Below are positions 38,464 to 46,769 of a stretch of 59,516 nt of DNA, piece after piece; the stretch's first letter is position 1, and each line of letters starts with the position of its first letter. This DNA comes from an uncultured Acidimicrobiaceae bacterium (GTDB taxonomy: Bacteria > Actinomycetota > Acidimicrobiia > Spongiisociales > UBA5794): positions 1-59,516 of the forward strand of contig CAMYKI010000006.1 in NCBI GenBank assembly GCA_947258985.1. Reading direction: 5' to 3'. A model generated the notes under the pieces. The model worked only from the letters and a program-made list of their open reading frames with translations, was not told where the DNA came from and did no database searches. The position numbers were made by a program, and so were the translations under genes.

Positions 38464-40294
38464 CAGGCTCGGCTCCGGGATCGGGGGCCACTCCCAGATC
38501 CGGGGCTACCCCGAGTGCCTGCAACGCCGCCCGGGCAACGCGTGCGAATATGGGAGCTGCCGACACCCCACCGAACTGCAGTTCAGCAATTTGATCCTCT
38601 TCCTGAACCTCACCGTGTGGAGAGTCGAGGACAACGGCTATAACAATTTCCGGGTTGTCGATAGGTGCGATTCCGATGAAGGACGCAATACGATCATCCT
38701 CGCTGTAGGCCCCCTGCTCCGGAAGGAACTTCTCGGTGGTTCCCGTCTTGCCGCCTACCGCAAATCCTTCAATCGCCGCTCTCCGACCGGTGCCCTGCTC
38801 GACAACTCCCTGGAGGAGTTCTCGCATTTGCCGGGCGGTAGCTTCCGAGATCACCGGCCGTTGCCGGGGAACAGTCACATCGCGCGATCCGTCGGGATGG
38901 ATCATCTCGCTGACTATGTGCGGCTCTACCCATACTCCGTCGTTTGCGATCGTCCCGAACAAGGCTGCCATCTGAAGGGCCGTCACATCGACGCGATACC
39001 CGATGGCGGTAGAGGCGCCGGCGGTCGCGGACACCCAATCGTTGACGGGACGAAGAAGGCCGGGCACTTCACCGGGAACGGAGTCGCCGGTGAACTGGCC
39101 CAGGCCGAAACGTTCCAGGTACTCGTGATGCAGATCGTTTCCGAGTCGTTCTTGAATCTGGATGGTTCCGACGTTTGATGACTTCGTGAGAATCTCAGCA
39201 ACGCTCATTTGGCGGCCCTCTTCGCGCTTCACATCCGTATACGGGTCTTCCTTGCCCTCAACCTCATAGGCCGCGGGCACCCACCATCCGGTCTGCGGGG
39301 TAACGATCCCGGAATCGAGGGCTGCGGCCACCGTCACCACCTTGAGGGTCGACCCGGGCTCGTATACGTCGGTCACGGCCCGGTTGCGCAAGGCGCCGGC
39401 CTCGATGGCCTCGCCTATGGATCCACGGTCATTTGGATCGAAGGTGGGAGCGCTCGCCATCGCCAGGATCTCGCCGTTGCGGGGGGAGATCACCACGATC
39501 GTGGCGGCCTTGGCGCCGGTGTCCACCATGGCGTCGGCGGCGGCCTGCTGAGCGAAGTGTTGGATCTCTCGATCGATGGTGGTCCTCAGATCGACGCCGG
39601 CAACCGCCGGCTCGATAAGGAGTTCGCCGAGCGGAATGGGAATCCCCGCCGGATCTCGCTCGAGAACCTTGGTTCCGGGAGTGCCGGTGAGTTGCTCGTC
39701 GTAGAGCGCCTCGAGTCCTTCGAGACCTTTCTGATCGTCCTGCTGCACGAGACCGAGCACCTGAGCGGCGAGATCTCCGGACGGATACACCCGAAGCGGT
39801 TCGTTTCGCATGTAGATGCCATCGAGCGCGGCGGAACAGGAAGCGGGATAATCACCACTTCGGCATTCCGCGGCGAGTTCCATCTCTGCTTCCACCTCCT
39901 TCTCCTGCTCGATGGTGATGTGCTTGGCCACATAGGCAAAGCGGGAATCGGGCCGACTCAGGCTCTCCGCAATGTCCGCAACGTTCCCCCCTACCAACGG
40001 CGCAAGGACCCGTGCAGTTTCCGCAGGGTCGGCGATGAGCGCCGGATCCGCAATCACGCTCGGAAGGTCCACGGAGACGGCCAGTTCAATGTATTCGCGG
40101 TCGTAGATGGTGCCACGCTTGGCGGCGATGTCCTCGTAGCGGATTCTCTGATCGTTGCCGTCTGCCTCGAATGTCGCTGCTTCAACAACCTGGACTTGGA
40201 AGAGCCGATATCCGATGCCGATCCAGGCGAGTAGGAAGACGACGCCAACCAGCACGACCCGTAGGTCCCGAGTGCGCCAGGTGGGGCGCAACAT
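38453..40294 (-). CDS. ftsI: Division transpeptidase FtsI (PBP3, class B)
   Basis: The 613-residue penicillin-binding protein has one membrane helix (12-31), a dimerisation domain and a transpeptidase domain. The active site has S315-x-x-K318 (GSTLK), S372-S-N374 and K516-T-G-T519. It cross-links septal peptidoglycan together with FtsW. C144 and C153 in the N-terminal domain could form a disulfide outside the cell. The C-terminus ends in a proline- and acid-rich tail. The ATG lies one base after the stop of a 43-codon ORF and lacks a good ribosome site, so reinitiation is likely. Confidence 0.95.
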
Positions 40295-40295
40295 G

Positions 40296-40427
40296 TCAGG
40301 AACCTGGCGGATCCGGGAGGTTTTCGTCTCCCAGGCCGCCAGCGATCGGCCGAGTTCGAACTTGCCACGCGATTGCGGCCGCGGCGCGACCGACTGTCAA
40401 GACGTACAACAGAATCGTTCCGGTCAT
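40296..40427 (-). CDS. Unlisted 43-residue membrane-type ORF between ftsL and ftsI
   Basis: This short frame starts at an ATG that overlaps the ftsL stop (ATGA) and ends at TGA one base before the ftsI ATG. It thus exactly fills the otherwise empty 129-base gap and is out of frame with ftsI by one base. The product has a hydrophobic N-terminal half (residues 3-21, TILLYVL then AAAAIAW, with one arginine) and a polar, proline-rich C-terminal half. About two thirds of third codon positions are G or C. It could be a real small divisome membrane peptide or a reinitiation device for ftsI. No family is recognised. Confidence 0.5.
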   Translation of the reverse strand: MTGTILLYVLTVGRAAAAIAWQVRTRPIAGGLGDENLPDPPGS

Positions 40428-40828
40428 GGCTGAGCGCTCAGGATCGCCTTGAGTTGTGCCCAGCGATAGTCGGGATCGAGTTGGTCGATGCCGACAACGG
40501 GGACTGAGAGGCCGATCCGCTCCGCCGGGTATTCGAGCCCGAGTTGGGCAATCTCGATTTCGAGGCGTGCGGGATCTTGGATCTGGGCGAGTTCGTAGCG
40601 GAGTTGCCAGTGAAGGTCTTCTTGCACCGCGATCTGGGCTTCGAGTTCCTGGATCTCGAATGCAGAGCTATCGAGCGAGATCCTTGAGTAGATGAGACCG
40701 AAGAACGCCACAATCACGGCGAACCCGAACAGGATCCAGTGGCTGATCTTGGGACGTAGCTTCCGGGTGGCACCCGGGATAACCTCGAGAGAAGGGCGAT
40801 CGCCGGCATGGCTCTGAGGGAGGCTCAT
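40424..40828 (-). CDS. ftsL: FtsL-like septum-formation protein
   Basis: This 134-residue bitopic protein has a basic cytoplasmic part, a membrane helix at about 30-48 (HWILFGFAVIVAFFGLIY) and an extracytoplasmic coiled coil (about 50-95, IQELEAQIAVQEDLHWQL). The order rsmH-ftsL-ftsI identifies it; FtsL sequences are poorly conserved. It forms the FtsQLB complex that activates FtsW/FtsI. The ATG overlaps the rsmH stop in ATGA. Confidence 0.82.
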   Translation of the reverse strand: MSLPQSHAGDRPSLEVIPGATRKLRPKISHWILFGFAVIVAFFGLIYSRISLDSSAFEIQELEAQIAVQEDLHWQLRYELAQIQDPARLEIEIAQLGLEYPAERIGLSVPVVGIDQLDPDYRWAQLKAILSAQP

Positions 40829-41769
40829 GCGCCCACCTTCTCCGCCACCCGCAGAATCGCAGACCGGGCTCGAGGGTTGGCCGCGACCTCCACTTCACTC
40901 GCGCGCAAAGGTTTGCGGACGGGCGACCGAAGTTCGGCCACCCGTCCACAGATGCACACGGGGAAGTCGGGGGGACACTCACAGCCCGCCGTGCCGGCTG
41001 CGAAGCGTCTCTTGACTATGCGGTCCTCGAGAGAGTGATAGGAAATCACCAACACCCTCCCGCCGGGACGCGCCCAACCGATCGCTGCTTCAAGACCAGA
41101 CTCGAGCGAGTCGAGCTCGTCGTTGACAGCGATCCTGATGGCCTGAAAAACCTTTCGCGCAGGATGCTTGCGGCGTCTTGCCGGGGCTGGAACAGCCTCC
41201 TTGACCACGTCGGAAAGGTGAGCCGTGTCACTGATGGGTCGTGCTGCGACGATTGCCCTGGCAATTCTCCGAGCCATACGCTCTTCGCCGTATCGCCAGA
41301 GGATGTCAGCAATGTCATCCACCGGCCACTCGTTGACGATTGCCGCTGCCCCGAGCTCGGCGTCACGGTCCATTCGCATGTCGACTGGTCCGCGACGCCG
41401 ATAGGAGAAGCCACGCTCGGGTTCGTCGAGTTGGTGGGAGGAGACACCAAGGTCGAAGACAACTCCGTCGATGCAGGGTGGTACGGGAGCGCCATCAAGG
41501 GTTCCCCCGCAGATCTCGGCCGCTATCCGGTCGAGTGAAGTGAAGTTGGCCTGGATCAGGCGCACCCGCTCGTCGCCCGGGCCCTGTGCTATCGCGTCGG
41601 GATCCTGGTCGATGGCGATCAGCGAGAGGTTGGGGAAGGCTGCCAGCAGCGCCCGGGCGTGTCCCCCTCCCCCGTAGGTCGCGTCGATGACCAGCGTCGG
41701 CTCGATCGGCCGTAGTAGCTCCACGACCTCCTTCGCCATTACCGGTACGTGATACGGGTTCTGATCCAT
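40825..41769 (-). CDS. rsmH: 16S rRNA m4C1402 methyltransferase RsmH (MraW)
   Basis: The 314-residue SAM enzyme methylates N4 of C1402 in the ribosomal P site. It opens with HVPVMAKEVVELL and the SAM loop DATYGGGGHARALL. Further blocks are FDLGVSSHQLDEPERGFSYR and SYHSLEDRIVKRRF. A small cysteine cluster (CECPPDFPVCIC) near 275 is common in actinobacterial members. ATG at 41769 follows a GGGGGG-type ribosome site. A 165-base gap separates it from mraZ; I see no clear gene or terminator there. Confidence 0.94.
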   Translation of the reverse strand: MDQNPYHVPVMAKEVVELLRPIEPTLVIDATYGGGGHARALLAAFPNLSLIAIDQDPDAIAQGPGDERVRLIQANFTSLDRIAAEICGGTLDGAPVPPCIDGVVFDLGVSSHQLDEPERGFSYRRRGPVDMRMDRDAELGAAAIVNEWPVDDIADILWRYGEERMARRIARAIVAARPISDTAHLSDVVKEAVPAPARRRKHPARKVFQAIRIAVNDELDSLESGLEAAIGWARPGGRVLVISYHSLEDRIVKRRFAAGTAGCECPPDFPVCICGRVAELRSPVRKPLRASEVEVAANPRARSAILRVAEKVGA

Positions 41770-41934
41770 GGTCAGCCCCCCGGAGCGCTGGCGCCAAAGT
41801 GGAAGCGGGCGGAGTAAGGGGCCTCCCAATTGGCATCCGGGGGACTGGCCATGAGCCAGAACCGGCTGTGGTCTCGGTCGCGATTACGGTGGTGGTTTGT
41901 GCTGTGGCTTTGCATGCGGGGTCCTGCGAACGGG

Positions 41935-42372
41935 TCATATCGTCTTCCCGTCCAGATCGAGCGGTGAGCTGATGTTGGAGAAGAACTCACCGGCTTCGCT
42001 GCGCTCGGATTGCCAGGCCTCCTTGGCCCACAGTTCGATGAGCGGACCGGATCCGGTGACGGTGACGTCTTTCACTATCCCCGCCCATTCGCGTAGATTC
42101 TCAGGAATGGGGATACGGCCTTGAGCGTCAAGAGTCAGATCGGCACCAACGGCGAACATCATGCGCCGGTACATCCGCGCGTCACGGTCGGTTGCCGGGA
42201 GATTGGCGATGCGGTCGTATTCCTTTTCGAAGACCTCCATCGGCCAAACGGTGAGACAGTCCTCCTGGCCGGGGGTGATGACACATCCACCTTCGAGCTT
42301 CTCACGGAACTTGACGGGCATCACAAGACGTCCCTTTGCGTCAAGTGTGTGCTCGTACTGCCCCATGAACAT
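41935..42372 (-). CDS. mraZ: Transcriptional regulator MraZ
   Basis: The 145-residue protein contains two SpoVT-AbrB-like repeats (DAKGRLVMPVKFRE at 12-25 and DAQGRIPIPENLRE at 81-94) that assemble into a DNA-binding ring. MraZ represses its own dcw operon by binding direct repeats upstream. Exactly such repeats lie just upstream here. The ATG at 42372 has GGAG upstream. A second ATG two codons later is possible. Confidence 0.94.
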   Translation of the reverse strand: MFMGQYEHTLDAKGRLVMPVKFREKLEGGCVITPGQEDCLTVWPMEVFEKEYDRIANLPATDRDARMYRRMMFAVGADLTLDAQGRIPIPENLREWAGIVKDVTVTGSGPLIELWAKEAWQSERSEAGEFFSNISSPLDLDGKTI

Positions 42373-42401
42373 GGAAAACGCTCTCCATCTCTCTCATCAT
42401 C

Positions 42402-42444
42402 TCCCACGAGGCCCCACCCTATACCACCATGCCCCACTTGACAA
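42402..42444 (-). promoter_or_regulatory. mraZ/dcw promoter covered by four MraZ boxes
   Basis: On the minus strand, TTGTCA (42439-42444) and TAGGGT (42416-42421) form a -35/-10 pair with a 17-base spacer. Four boxes start every 10 bp: TGGGG (42432-42436), TGGTA (42422-42426, degenerate), TGGGG (42412-42416) and TGGGA (42402-42406). This is the one-turn-per-box layout used by MraZ, and the boxes lie over the promoter, fitting repression. Transcription would start near 42409, leaving a leader of about 37 bases. The remaining bases up to the DUF222 gene end at 42682 show nothing else I can support. Confidence 0.8.
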
Positions 42445-42681
42445 CCACCTTCCTCCCCCAGGGCCCCTGATTCGCCACAAATAGGCCGATCGACCCACCA
42501 CCGGGCGTATTTGGGGTGCCCGGAGACGCCTTCATGGTGTGCACAGACGCGCCAGAACCCCCGCTCCCCCAGGAAGGCGGGGTTGTGGCCCGGGCCTTCA
42601 GCAGTCAGGCAAGGGACCCTTGCGATCATTCGGTCGCGGCCACGCCTATCCCGCTAGGGCTCCGACTCGCTGTCTTCAGGA

Positions 42682-43989
42682 TCACGGGGGGAGGCCGGAA
42701 GTGGTGTGGAAGTGCCCGAGTGGTGATGTGAACAGGTAGTCGCCACCGCTAAGACGCCGGTAGCTCCATCCGAAGGCGTGCCGGATGCGGTGGTGGTGCC
42801 GGCACAGCGGCGCAAGATCACCAGTACACGTAACGGGGCGCTCCGAATACGGAATGGTGTGGTCGATATCGCAGTCCGTTGCCGGCATCCGGCAACCCGG
42901 GTGGACGCAGGTCGGATCGAGCGCCTCGATGGTGCGCCGTTGGGCGGCGGTGGGTCTGCGTCTCGTGATGCCGTCGTCCATGGTTTGCCCGGTGTCCGAA
43001 TCCCGGAGGCTCCAGGTCCACGGCGATCCGACTTGACCGTCAGCAACCTGTCGGGCGATGTCGGCGAGGACCGGACCAAAGCCCTGTATCTCCGCCGGGT
43101 TGTCGTCGTAGCCGGCGAGAGTCTCCACCCCAACGGTGAGGTGGACACCACCATCAACCGGGCCCGAATCCGCATCGGCTCCATCTGCGCTCATCCGAGT
43201 CTCACGGCGACGCAGCAGATCGAGATAGATGTCGGCCCGAAGCTGGTCCATGGTGCGGTCGTCGCCGTTGCGGCGAAGACGTCGGGCTTGCCGGTTGATT
43301 CGCCGCTTGATGGTGGCTGCGATGTGCGGCGGCAGGTCCATTCCCAGGAGATTGGCGGTGCCGGCGTCGTTGGCTTCCAACACAAGACGTCTGTCCTCGA
43401 TCGACGACTCGTAGCGTTTCTTGGCAGCTTCCGGGTCGGCCTGGATACAGAGCTTGCGCAGCTTGGCAGCCAACTGACCGGTCGTGAGCAACCCGGCATC
43501 CGGGAGGATCATGTCGACGACGGTTTGGCCGGCGGCGGGATCGAGATCAACCGTTCCCCCGACCAGGATTCGAGCTCGAGGCAGGTCGATCTGGCCTGCG
43601 AGGAGGGCATCCCAGACGGCAGGGAGACGGCGCAATAGCTCAACGGCGAGTTCGGTGGTCAATTCGGCGGAACGCCGGGTCAGTCGAAGCGCTGCCCCCA
43701 TTTCGGCCGCAGCACCATCAGCCGCCTCCCGCAAGCCCATCGGGTCCTCTTGGTCAAAATCCTCATACGCAGCAACGATCCGATTGGCGGTCCAATGCAA
43801 CCCGGCCTGATAGTGAGCGATCTGACGTTGCTGCGCTCGCAGGACAACAACCAGGTCTGCCGGGGTCAGTCGGTCCCAGGCAACCTCGGCCAGCAAACCT
43901 CCCAGTTCCTCACCAGGAGAGGCTTCGGCCAAACCGACAGGTACCGCTGCGGAACTCGCCGGACCCGAGGCTGCTGTAGTCTTGTCCAT
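42682..43989 (-). CDS. DUF222-HNH nuclease-type protein (13E12 family), SOS-controlled
   Basis: A 435-residue protein with an N-terminal DUF222 helical domain and a C-terminal HNH domain. The HNH part includes CVHPGCRMPATDCDIDHTI and GDLAPLCRHHHRIRH. The family is abundant in actinobacteria and includes the repeated 13E12 elements of mycobacteria, several of which are bound by LexA. The start is taken at ATG 43989, since the upstream ATG at 44001 lies inside the LexA box. The message is predicted to be leaderless. Proposed activity is DNA cleavage; the biological role is unclear. Confidence 0.85.
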   Translation of the reverse strand: MDKTTAASGPASSAAVPVGLAEASPGEELGGLLAEVAWDRLTPADLVVVLRAQQRQIAHYQAGLHWTANRIVAAYEDFDQEDPMGLREAADGAAAEMGAALRLTRRSAELTTELAVELLRRLPAVWDALLAGQIDLPRARILVGGTVDLDPAAGQTVVDMILPDAGLLTTGQLAAKLRKLCIQADPEAAKKRYESSIEDRRLVLEANDAGTANLLGMDLPPHIAATIKRRINRQARRLRRNGDDRTMDQLRADIYLDLLRRRETRMSADGADADSGPVDGGVHLTVGVETLAGYDDNPAEIQGFGPVLADIARQVADGQVGSPWTWSLRDSDTGQTMDDGITRRRPTAAQRRTIEALDPTCVHPGCRMPATDCDIDHTIPYSERPVTCTGDLAPLCRHHHRIRHAFGWSYRRLSGGDYLFTSPLGHFHTTSGLPP

Positions 43990-43993
43990 CGTA

Positions 43994-44009
43994 TCGAACA
44001 TATGTTCGA
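43994..44009. promoter_or_regulatory. LexA (SOS) box
   Basis: TCGAAC-ATAT-GTTCGA is a perfect palindrome matching the actinobacterial LexA consensus TCGAAC-N4-GTTCGA. It ends 4 bases before the DUF222-HNH start codon and covers its -10 element, so LexA would block transcription until DNA damage. Confidence 0.9.
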
Positions 44010-44025
44010 TGATACCAAGTGCCAA
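43997..44025 (-). promoter_or_regulatory. Promoter of the DUF222-HNH gene (leaderless)
   Basis: TTGGCA (44020-44025) and TATGTT (43997-44002) on the minus strand are 17 bases apart. The -10 ends 7 bases before the ATG at 43989, so transcription would begin at or one base before the start codon. The LexA box overlaps the -10. Confidence 0.65.
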
Positions 44026-44107
44026 GGACAAGAACCAGGGTCCCGATCGAGTGCCTGGGATGGTCAGAGGCGCTGAAGGTGAGCGGGCGTGGCCGCGGCA
44101 TAGCGGT

Positions 44108-44725
44108 CTACGACACTCTCCGGAAGTGCCCGAATAGGAATCTCTGCTCCACTCCCCCGGGCGTCACATGAATTTCACGATTGAAGGCAACCGGTTCGAA
44201 CGCCCCGCCCAACCGGCCGGCCAACGACTCTTCGCCATATCGTTGGACCTGCAGGCCGCTGCATCGTTCCGGTCCGTCCAGCGCAAAGGTCGCCATCACC
44301 ACGTCCCCGCCGATCGCCACCGTGCGACCCATCGTCTCCAAGTATCGATCTTGCGGCGACTCGTCGGTCAAGAAGTGGAAGGCAGCCCGATCGTGCCAGA
44401 TCCTATAGGTGCGATCGAACGCATAAGACGTGACATCGCCTTCGATCCACTCCACCAAATCGGCCCGGGCTCCGAGCCGTTGCCTGGCAATACCGAGCGC
44501 GGCAACAGACATGTCCAGGACCGTCAAGTCGGTGCGGCCGTCATCCAGGAGGTGGTCGACGAGATACGAACATCCGCCTCCGACGTCGATGATGGGAGCG
44601 TCGAGGTCGGCGGCGCATTGTCGGAGCATTTCCAAGGAGAGGTTCGGGATCGCTTGATACCAACCAACTCTCTCGGGGTCGTTGGTCCTGTAGACGTTCT
44701 CCCAATGGTCACGAGGCGCGGTCAT
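44108..44725 (-). CDS. Class I SAM-dependent methyltransferase
   Basis: The 205-residue enzyme starts in the stop codon of the nucleotidyltransferase gene (ATGA). The SAM loop is IIDVGGGCSYLVDHLL and the following acidic strand is LTVLDMS. The N-terminal WENVY and VGWYQAIPNLSLEML resemble a common but loosely characterised methyltransferase group, and the substrate is unknown. Strict coupling to a nucleotidyltransferase suggests that the two act on related targets. Confidence 0.78.
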   Translation of the reverse strand: MTAPRDHWENVYRTNDPERVGWYQAIPNLSLEMLRQCAADLDAPIIDVGGGCSYLVDHLLDDGRTDLTVLDMSVAALGIARQRLGARADLVEWIEGDVTSYAFDRTYRIWHDRAAFHFLTDESPQDRYLETMGRTVAIGGDVVMATFALDGPERCSGLQVQRYGEESLAGRLGGAFEPVAFNREIHVTPGGVEQRFLFGHFRRVS

Positions 44726-45513
44726 GATCGGGTCCCAGCATCCCACAAACCAATCGAAGTTTTGAACGAAGCTGTGACCTCGGCCACGACACCCTCGAGA
44801 GCCGCATCGACGGACACCTCATCCGGGACAGCCTCAGCGCGACTCCAGGCGAGCAGAGTGTTGAGCCCAACGGCAAGGGCCGGTTCGAGCTCAGCCCACC
44901 GGACCATCGCCGCAGCGCGGTCGGTGGTCCACGTTTCATCATGCACGCTGACTAACCCGGCGACGGCGAGCAGGCTCTTTCGAGCGAGCCGACGGCCGAG
45001 CTCCACCGGGTCCCGGCCGGCATCTAGTTCCTGCTTCCAACGTTGGGCACTCTCAGCGATGTCGCCGTTGAACCCGCGGGCGGCGCGCACATCTGCGGCG
45101 AAGTCGGGCAGCGCCGAGTGAAGGTCGAGCCCCGCTAGGTGAACGCAGTAGTGCCGCAGGAACACCCGACCGCCGTACGCCTCGTCGGTGACGCCTGAGA
45201 AGTCGATGGGCTGAGCCGCGGCCACTTCAACTGCTCGACACAGGTGCGAGAACTGCCGGGACAACGCCACACCGATGTCGGTGGCATCACCCGGCGAGAG
45301 TCCCACGGTGAGCAGATCCACGTCGGACCCTCCGGGCCGCGCCATCCCGGTGGCCACCGACCCGTACACATACAACGACACAGCGCTGTCGGCAGCACCG
45401 ACCACATCGACGGCGGTCTCCAGCACAGGTTCGAACAGTGCCGAGACCCGGTCCCGGCTAGCTCCCGTCCTGATAGTGCCCGACGAGCTGACGCCCTCGA
45501 ATGGGTCATGCAT
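44722..45513 (-). CDS. Nucleotidyltransferase (aminoglycoside-adenylyltransferase-like)
   Basis: The 263-residue protein has the nucleotidyltransferase signature G51-S52 followed by D64-V-D66 in GSVATGMARPGGSDVDL. A helical C-terminal half follows, as in ANT(3'')-type adenylyltransferases. That domain order fits transfer of AMP to a small molecule, but housekeeping or defence roles are also possible for this superfamily. GAGGGG precedes the ATG. It is coupled to the methyltransferase gene. The 142 bases up to the next gene hold nothing I can identify. Confidence 0.75.
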   Translation of the reverse strand: MHDPFEGVSSSGTIRTGASRDRVSALFEPVLETAVDVVGAADSAVSLYVYGSVATGMARPGGSDVDLLTVGLSPGDATDIGVALSRQFSHLCRAVEVAAAQPIDFSGVTDEAYGGRVFLRHYCVHLAGLDLHSALPDFAADVRAARGFNGDIAESAQRWKQELDAGRDPVELGRRLARKSLLAVAGLVSVHDETWTTDRAAAMVRWAELEPALAVGLNTLLAWSRAEAVPDEVSVDAALEGVVAEVTASFKTSIGLWDAGTRS

Positions 45514-45655
45514 TCGGTTCCCCTCGAAGGTCCGTTATGCAAGACGCTAGTTGGAGGCGCCGGGAGTGCCCGTCGCCCGGTTTGACGTAGAGGGGCCGCA
45601 CATGCCCTAATGTCACCAACGGATAGAGTTTTTACCTCGAGAGCCGGGACCGCAA

Positions 45656-45844
45656 ATGGACAGTGACCGAGAAGCGGCCGACCGCTACGAGCAAGAGCGC
45701 AAAGAATCGCACGAGCGGCATGAGCGCGAGCGCAAGGAGTCGGGCGAGCGAGCAGCCCAGGAGCGCGAAGAAGCTCGGGAGCAAGCAGCACAGGAACGCA
45801 AGGAATCGCACGAGCGGTACTCCCGAGAGCGAGAAGGCGAGTAG
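45656..45844 (+). CDS. Small charged hendecad-repeat protein
   Basis: The 62-residue product contains four near-perfect 11-residue repeats of the type ERKESHERHER, ERKESGERAAQ, EREEAREQAAQ and ERKESHERYSR. It has almost no hydrophobic residues, so it is either a single highly charged helix or disordered. No ribosome site or promoter is convincing. Long open frames also run on the other strand because of the repeat. Nothing similar is recognised; I treat it as a possible gene. Confidence 0.4.
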   Translation: MDSDREAADRYEQERKESHERHERERKESGERAAQEREEAREQAAQERKESHERYSREREGE

Positions 45845-45900
45845 TCGTGCCACCGCCACAGGCTGGTCACGCGACAGATCTCCCCTGACCGGGGCCGCGC

Positions 45901-45906
45901 TAGCGT
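45901..45906 (+). promoter_or_regulatory. -10 hexamer of a probably leaderless gene at 45914
   Basis: TAGCGT ends 7 bases before the ATG at 45914. No ribosome site is present and no -35 is evident. Confidence 0.42.
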
Positions 45907-45913
45907 TGCGCCC

Positions 45914-46693
45914 ATGAACTTGAATGATCCAGCAATCATCGTTGGCATGGGCGAAATGGGTGGCTCCTTCGCCAGAGGTCTCCTCCGCAGTGGTCACCCT
46001 GTTGTGCCCGTGCTCCGTGACACCGACCCAGAACCAATCGCCCGCGACATACCGGAGCCGGCAGCAACCCTCGTAACCGTCGGCGAAGCGGACCTCGACG
46101 CCACCCTCGCGAAGCTTCCCTCCCGGTGGCGCGACCGCATCGTTCTCGTCCAGAACGAGCTTCTGCCCCGCAACTGGATCGCCCACGGCTACGACAACCC
46201 GACTGTTGCCGTCGTCTGGTTCGAGAAGAAACCGGGGCGCGCGGAAAACGTGATCATCCCGACCCCGATATGGGGGCCAAAGGCATCGATGCTCGTTGTG
46301 GCTCTTCAGTCCGTAGACATTGCCGCGGTGGAACTGACCCACACCCGCGACCTGATGTACGAACTCGTCCGCAAGAACATGTACATCCTGACTGCAAATA
46401 TCGCCGGGCTGGTTACCAGGGGCAACGTGCATGATCTTTGGTACAACAACCGCGAGCTCGCAACGACCGTCGCCAGCGAGATTCTGCCGATTCAAGAATG
46501 GCTCACCGGACAAGAGCTCGACGGAGATCGCCTCATCACAGGGATGGTCGAGACCTTCGACGCCGACCCTGATCACGGTTCCACCGGGCGGAGCGCACCG
46601 GCCCGACTGGCGCGAGCGATCGGTCATGCCGATGAGGCCGGTATCGAGGTCCCCAAGCTGCGCGAGATCGCGGCCTCGATCGAGAACCCGTGA
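45914..46693 (+). CDS. Rossmann-fold NAD(P)-binding protein of unknown function
   Basis: The 259-residue protein begins with a dinucleotide-binding strand-loop-helix (IIVGMGEMGGSFARGLL; pattern G-x-G-x-x-G). The rest resembles a dehydrogenase such as a ketopantoate-reductase-like protein, but the catalytic residues of that family are not evident. Notable stretches are VQNELLPRNW and NMYILTANIAGLV. The ATG has no ribosome site; a -10 7 bases upstream suggests a leaderless message. It is followed 76 bases later by a stress protein. Confidence 0.6.
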   Translation: MNLNDPAIIVGMGEMGGSFARGLLRSGHPVVPVLRDTDPEPIARDIPEPAATLVTVGEADLDATLAKLPSRWRDRIVLVQNELLPRNWIAHGYDNPTVAVVWFEKKPGRAENVIIPTPIWGPKASMLVVALQSVDIAAVELTHTRDLMYELVRKNMYILTANIAGLVTRGNVHDLWYNNRELATTVASEILPIQEWLTGQELDGDRLITGMVETFDADPDHGSTGRSAPARLARAIGHADEAGIEVPKLREIAASIENP

Positions 46694-46769
46694 CGACTAG
46701 CGGGCGCTCTTCCGGCAAAGTCCCGACCGCCATGGCTACCCTGACGCCACGCTCGGCAGGAGAGGAGCT

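Noticed and set aside
39209-40234. Plus-strand 341-codon frame opposite ftsI
   Set aside because: It lies entirely antisense to an ftsI with all catalytic motifs. No ribosome site or recognisable domain.
41495-41938. Minus-strand frame starting in the mraZ stop codon (ATGA) and running into rsmH
   Set aside because: It reads mostly through rsmH in a wrong frame and has low-complexity threonine/alanine codons; the overlap alone is not enough.
45632-46627. Long minus-strand frame opposite the hendecad-repeat and Rossmann genes
   Set aside because: Its leucine-rich end is just the antisense of the glutamate/arginine repeat, and the plus-strand Rossmann protein is the credible product.
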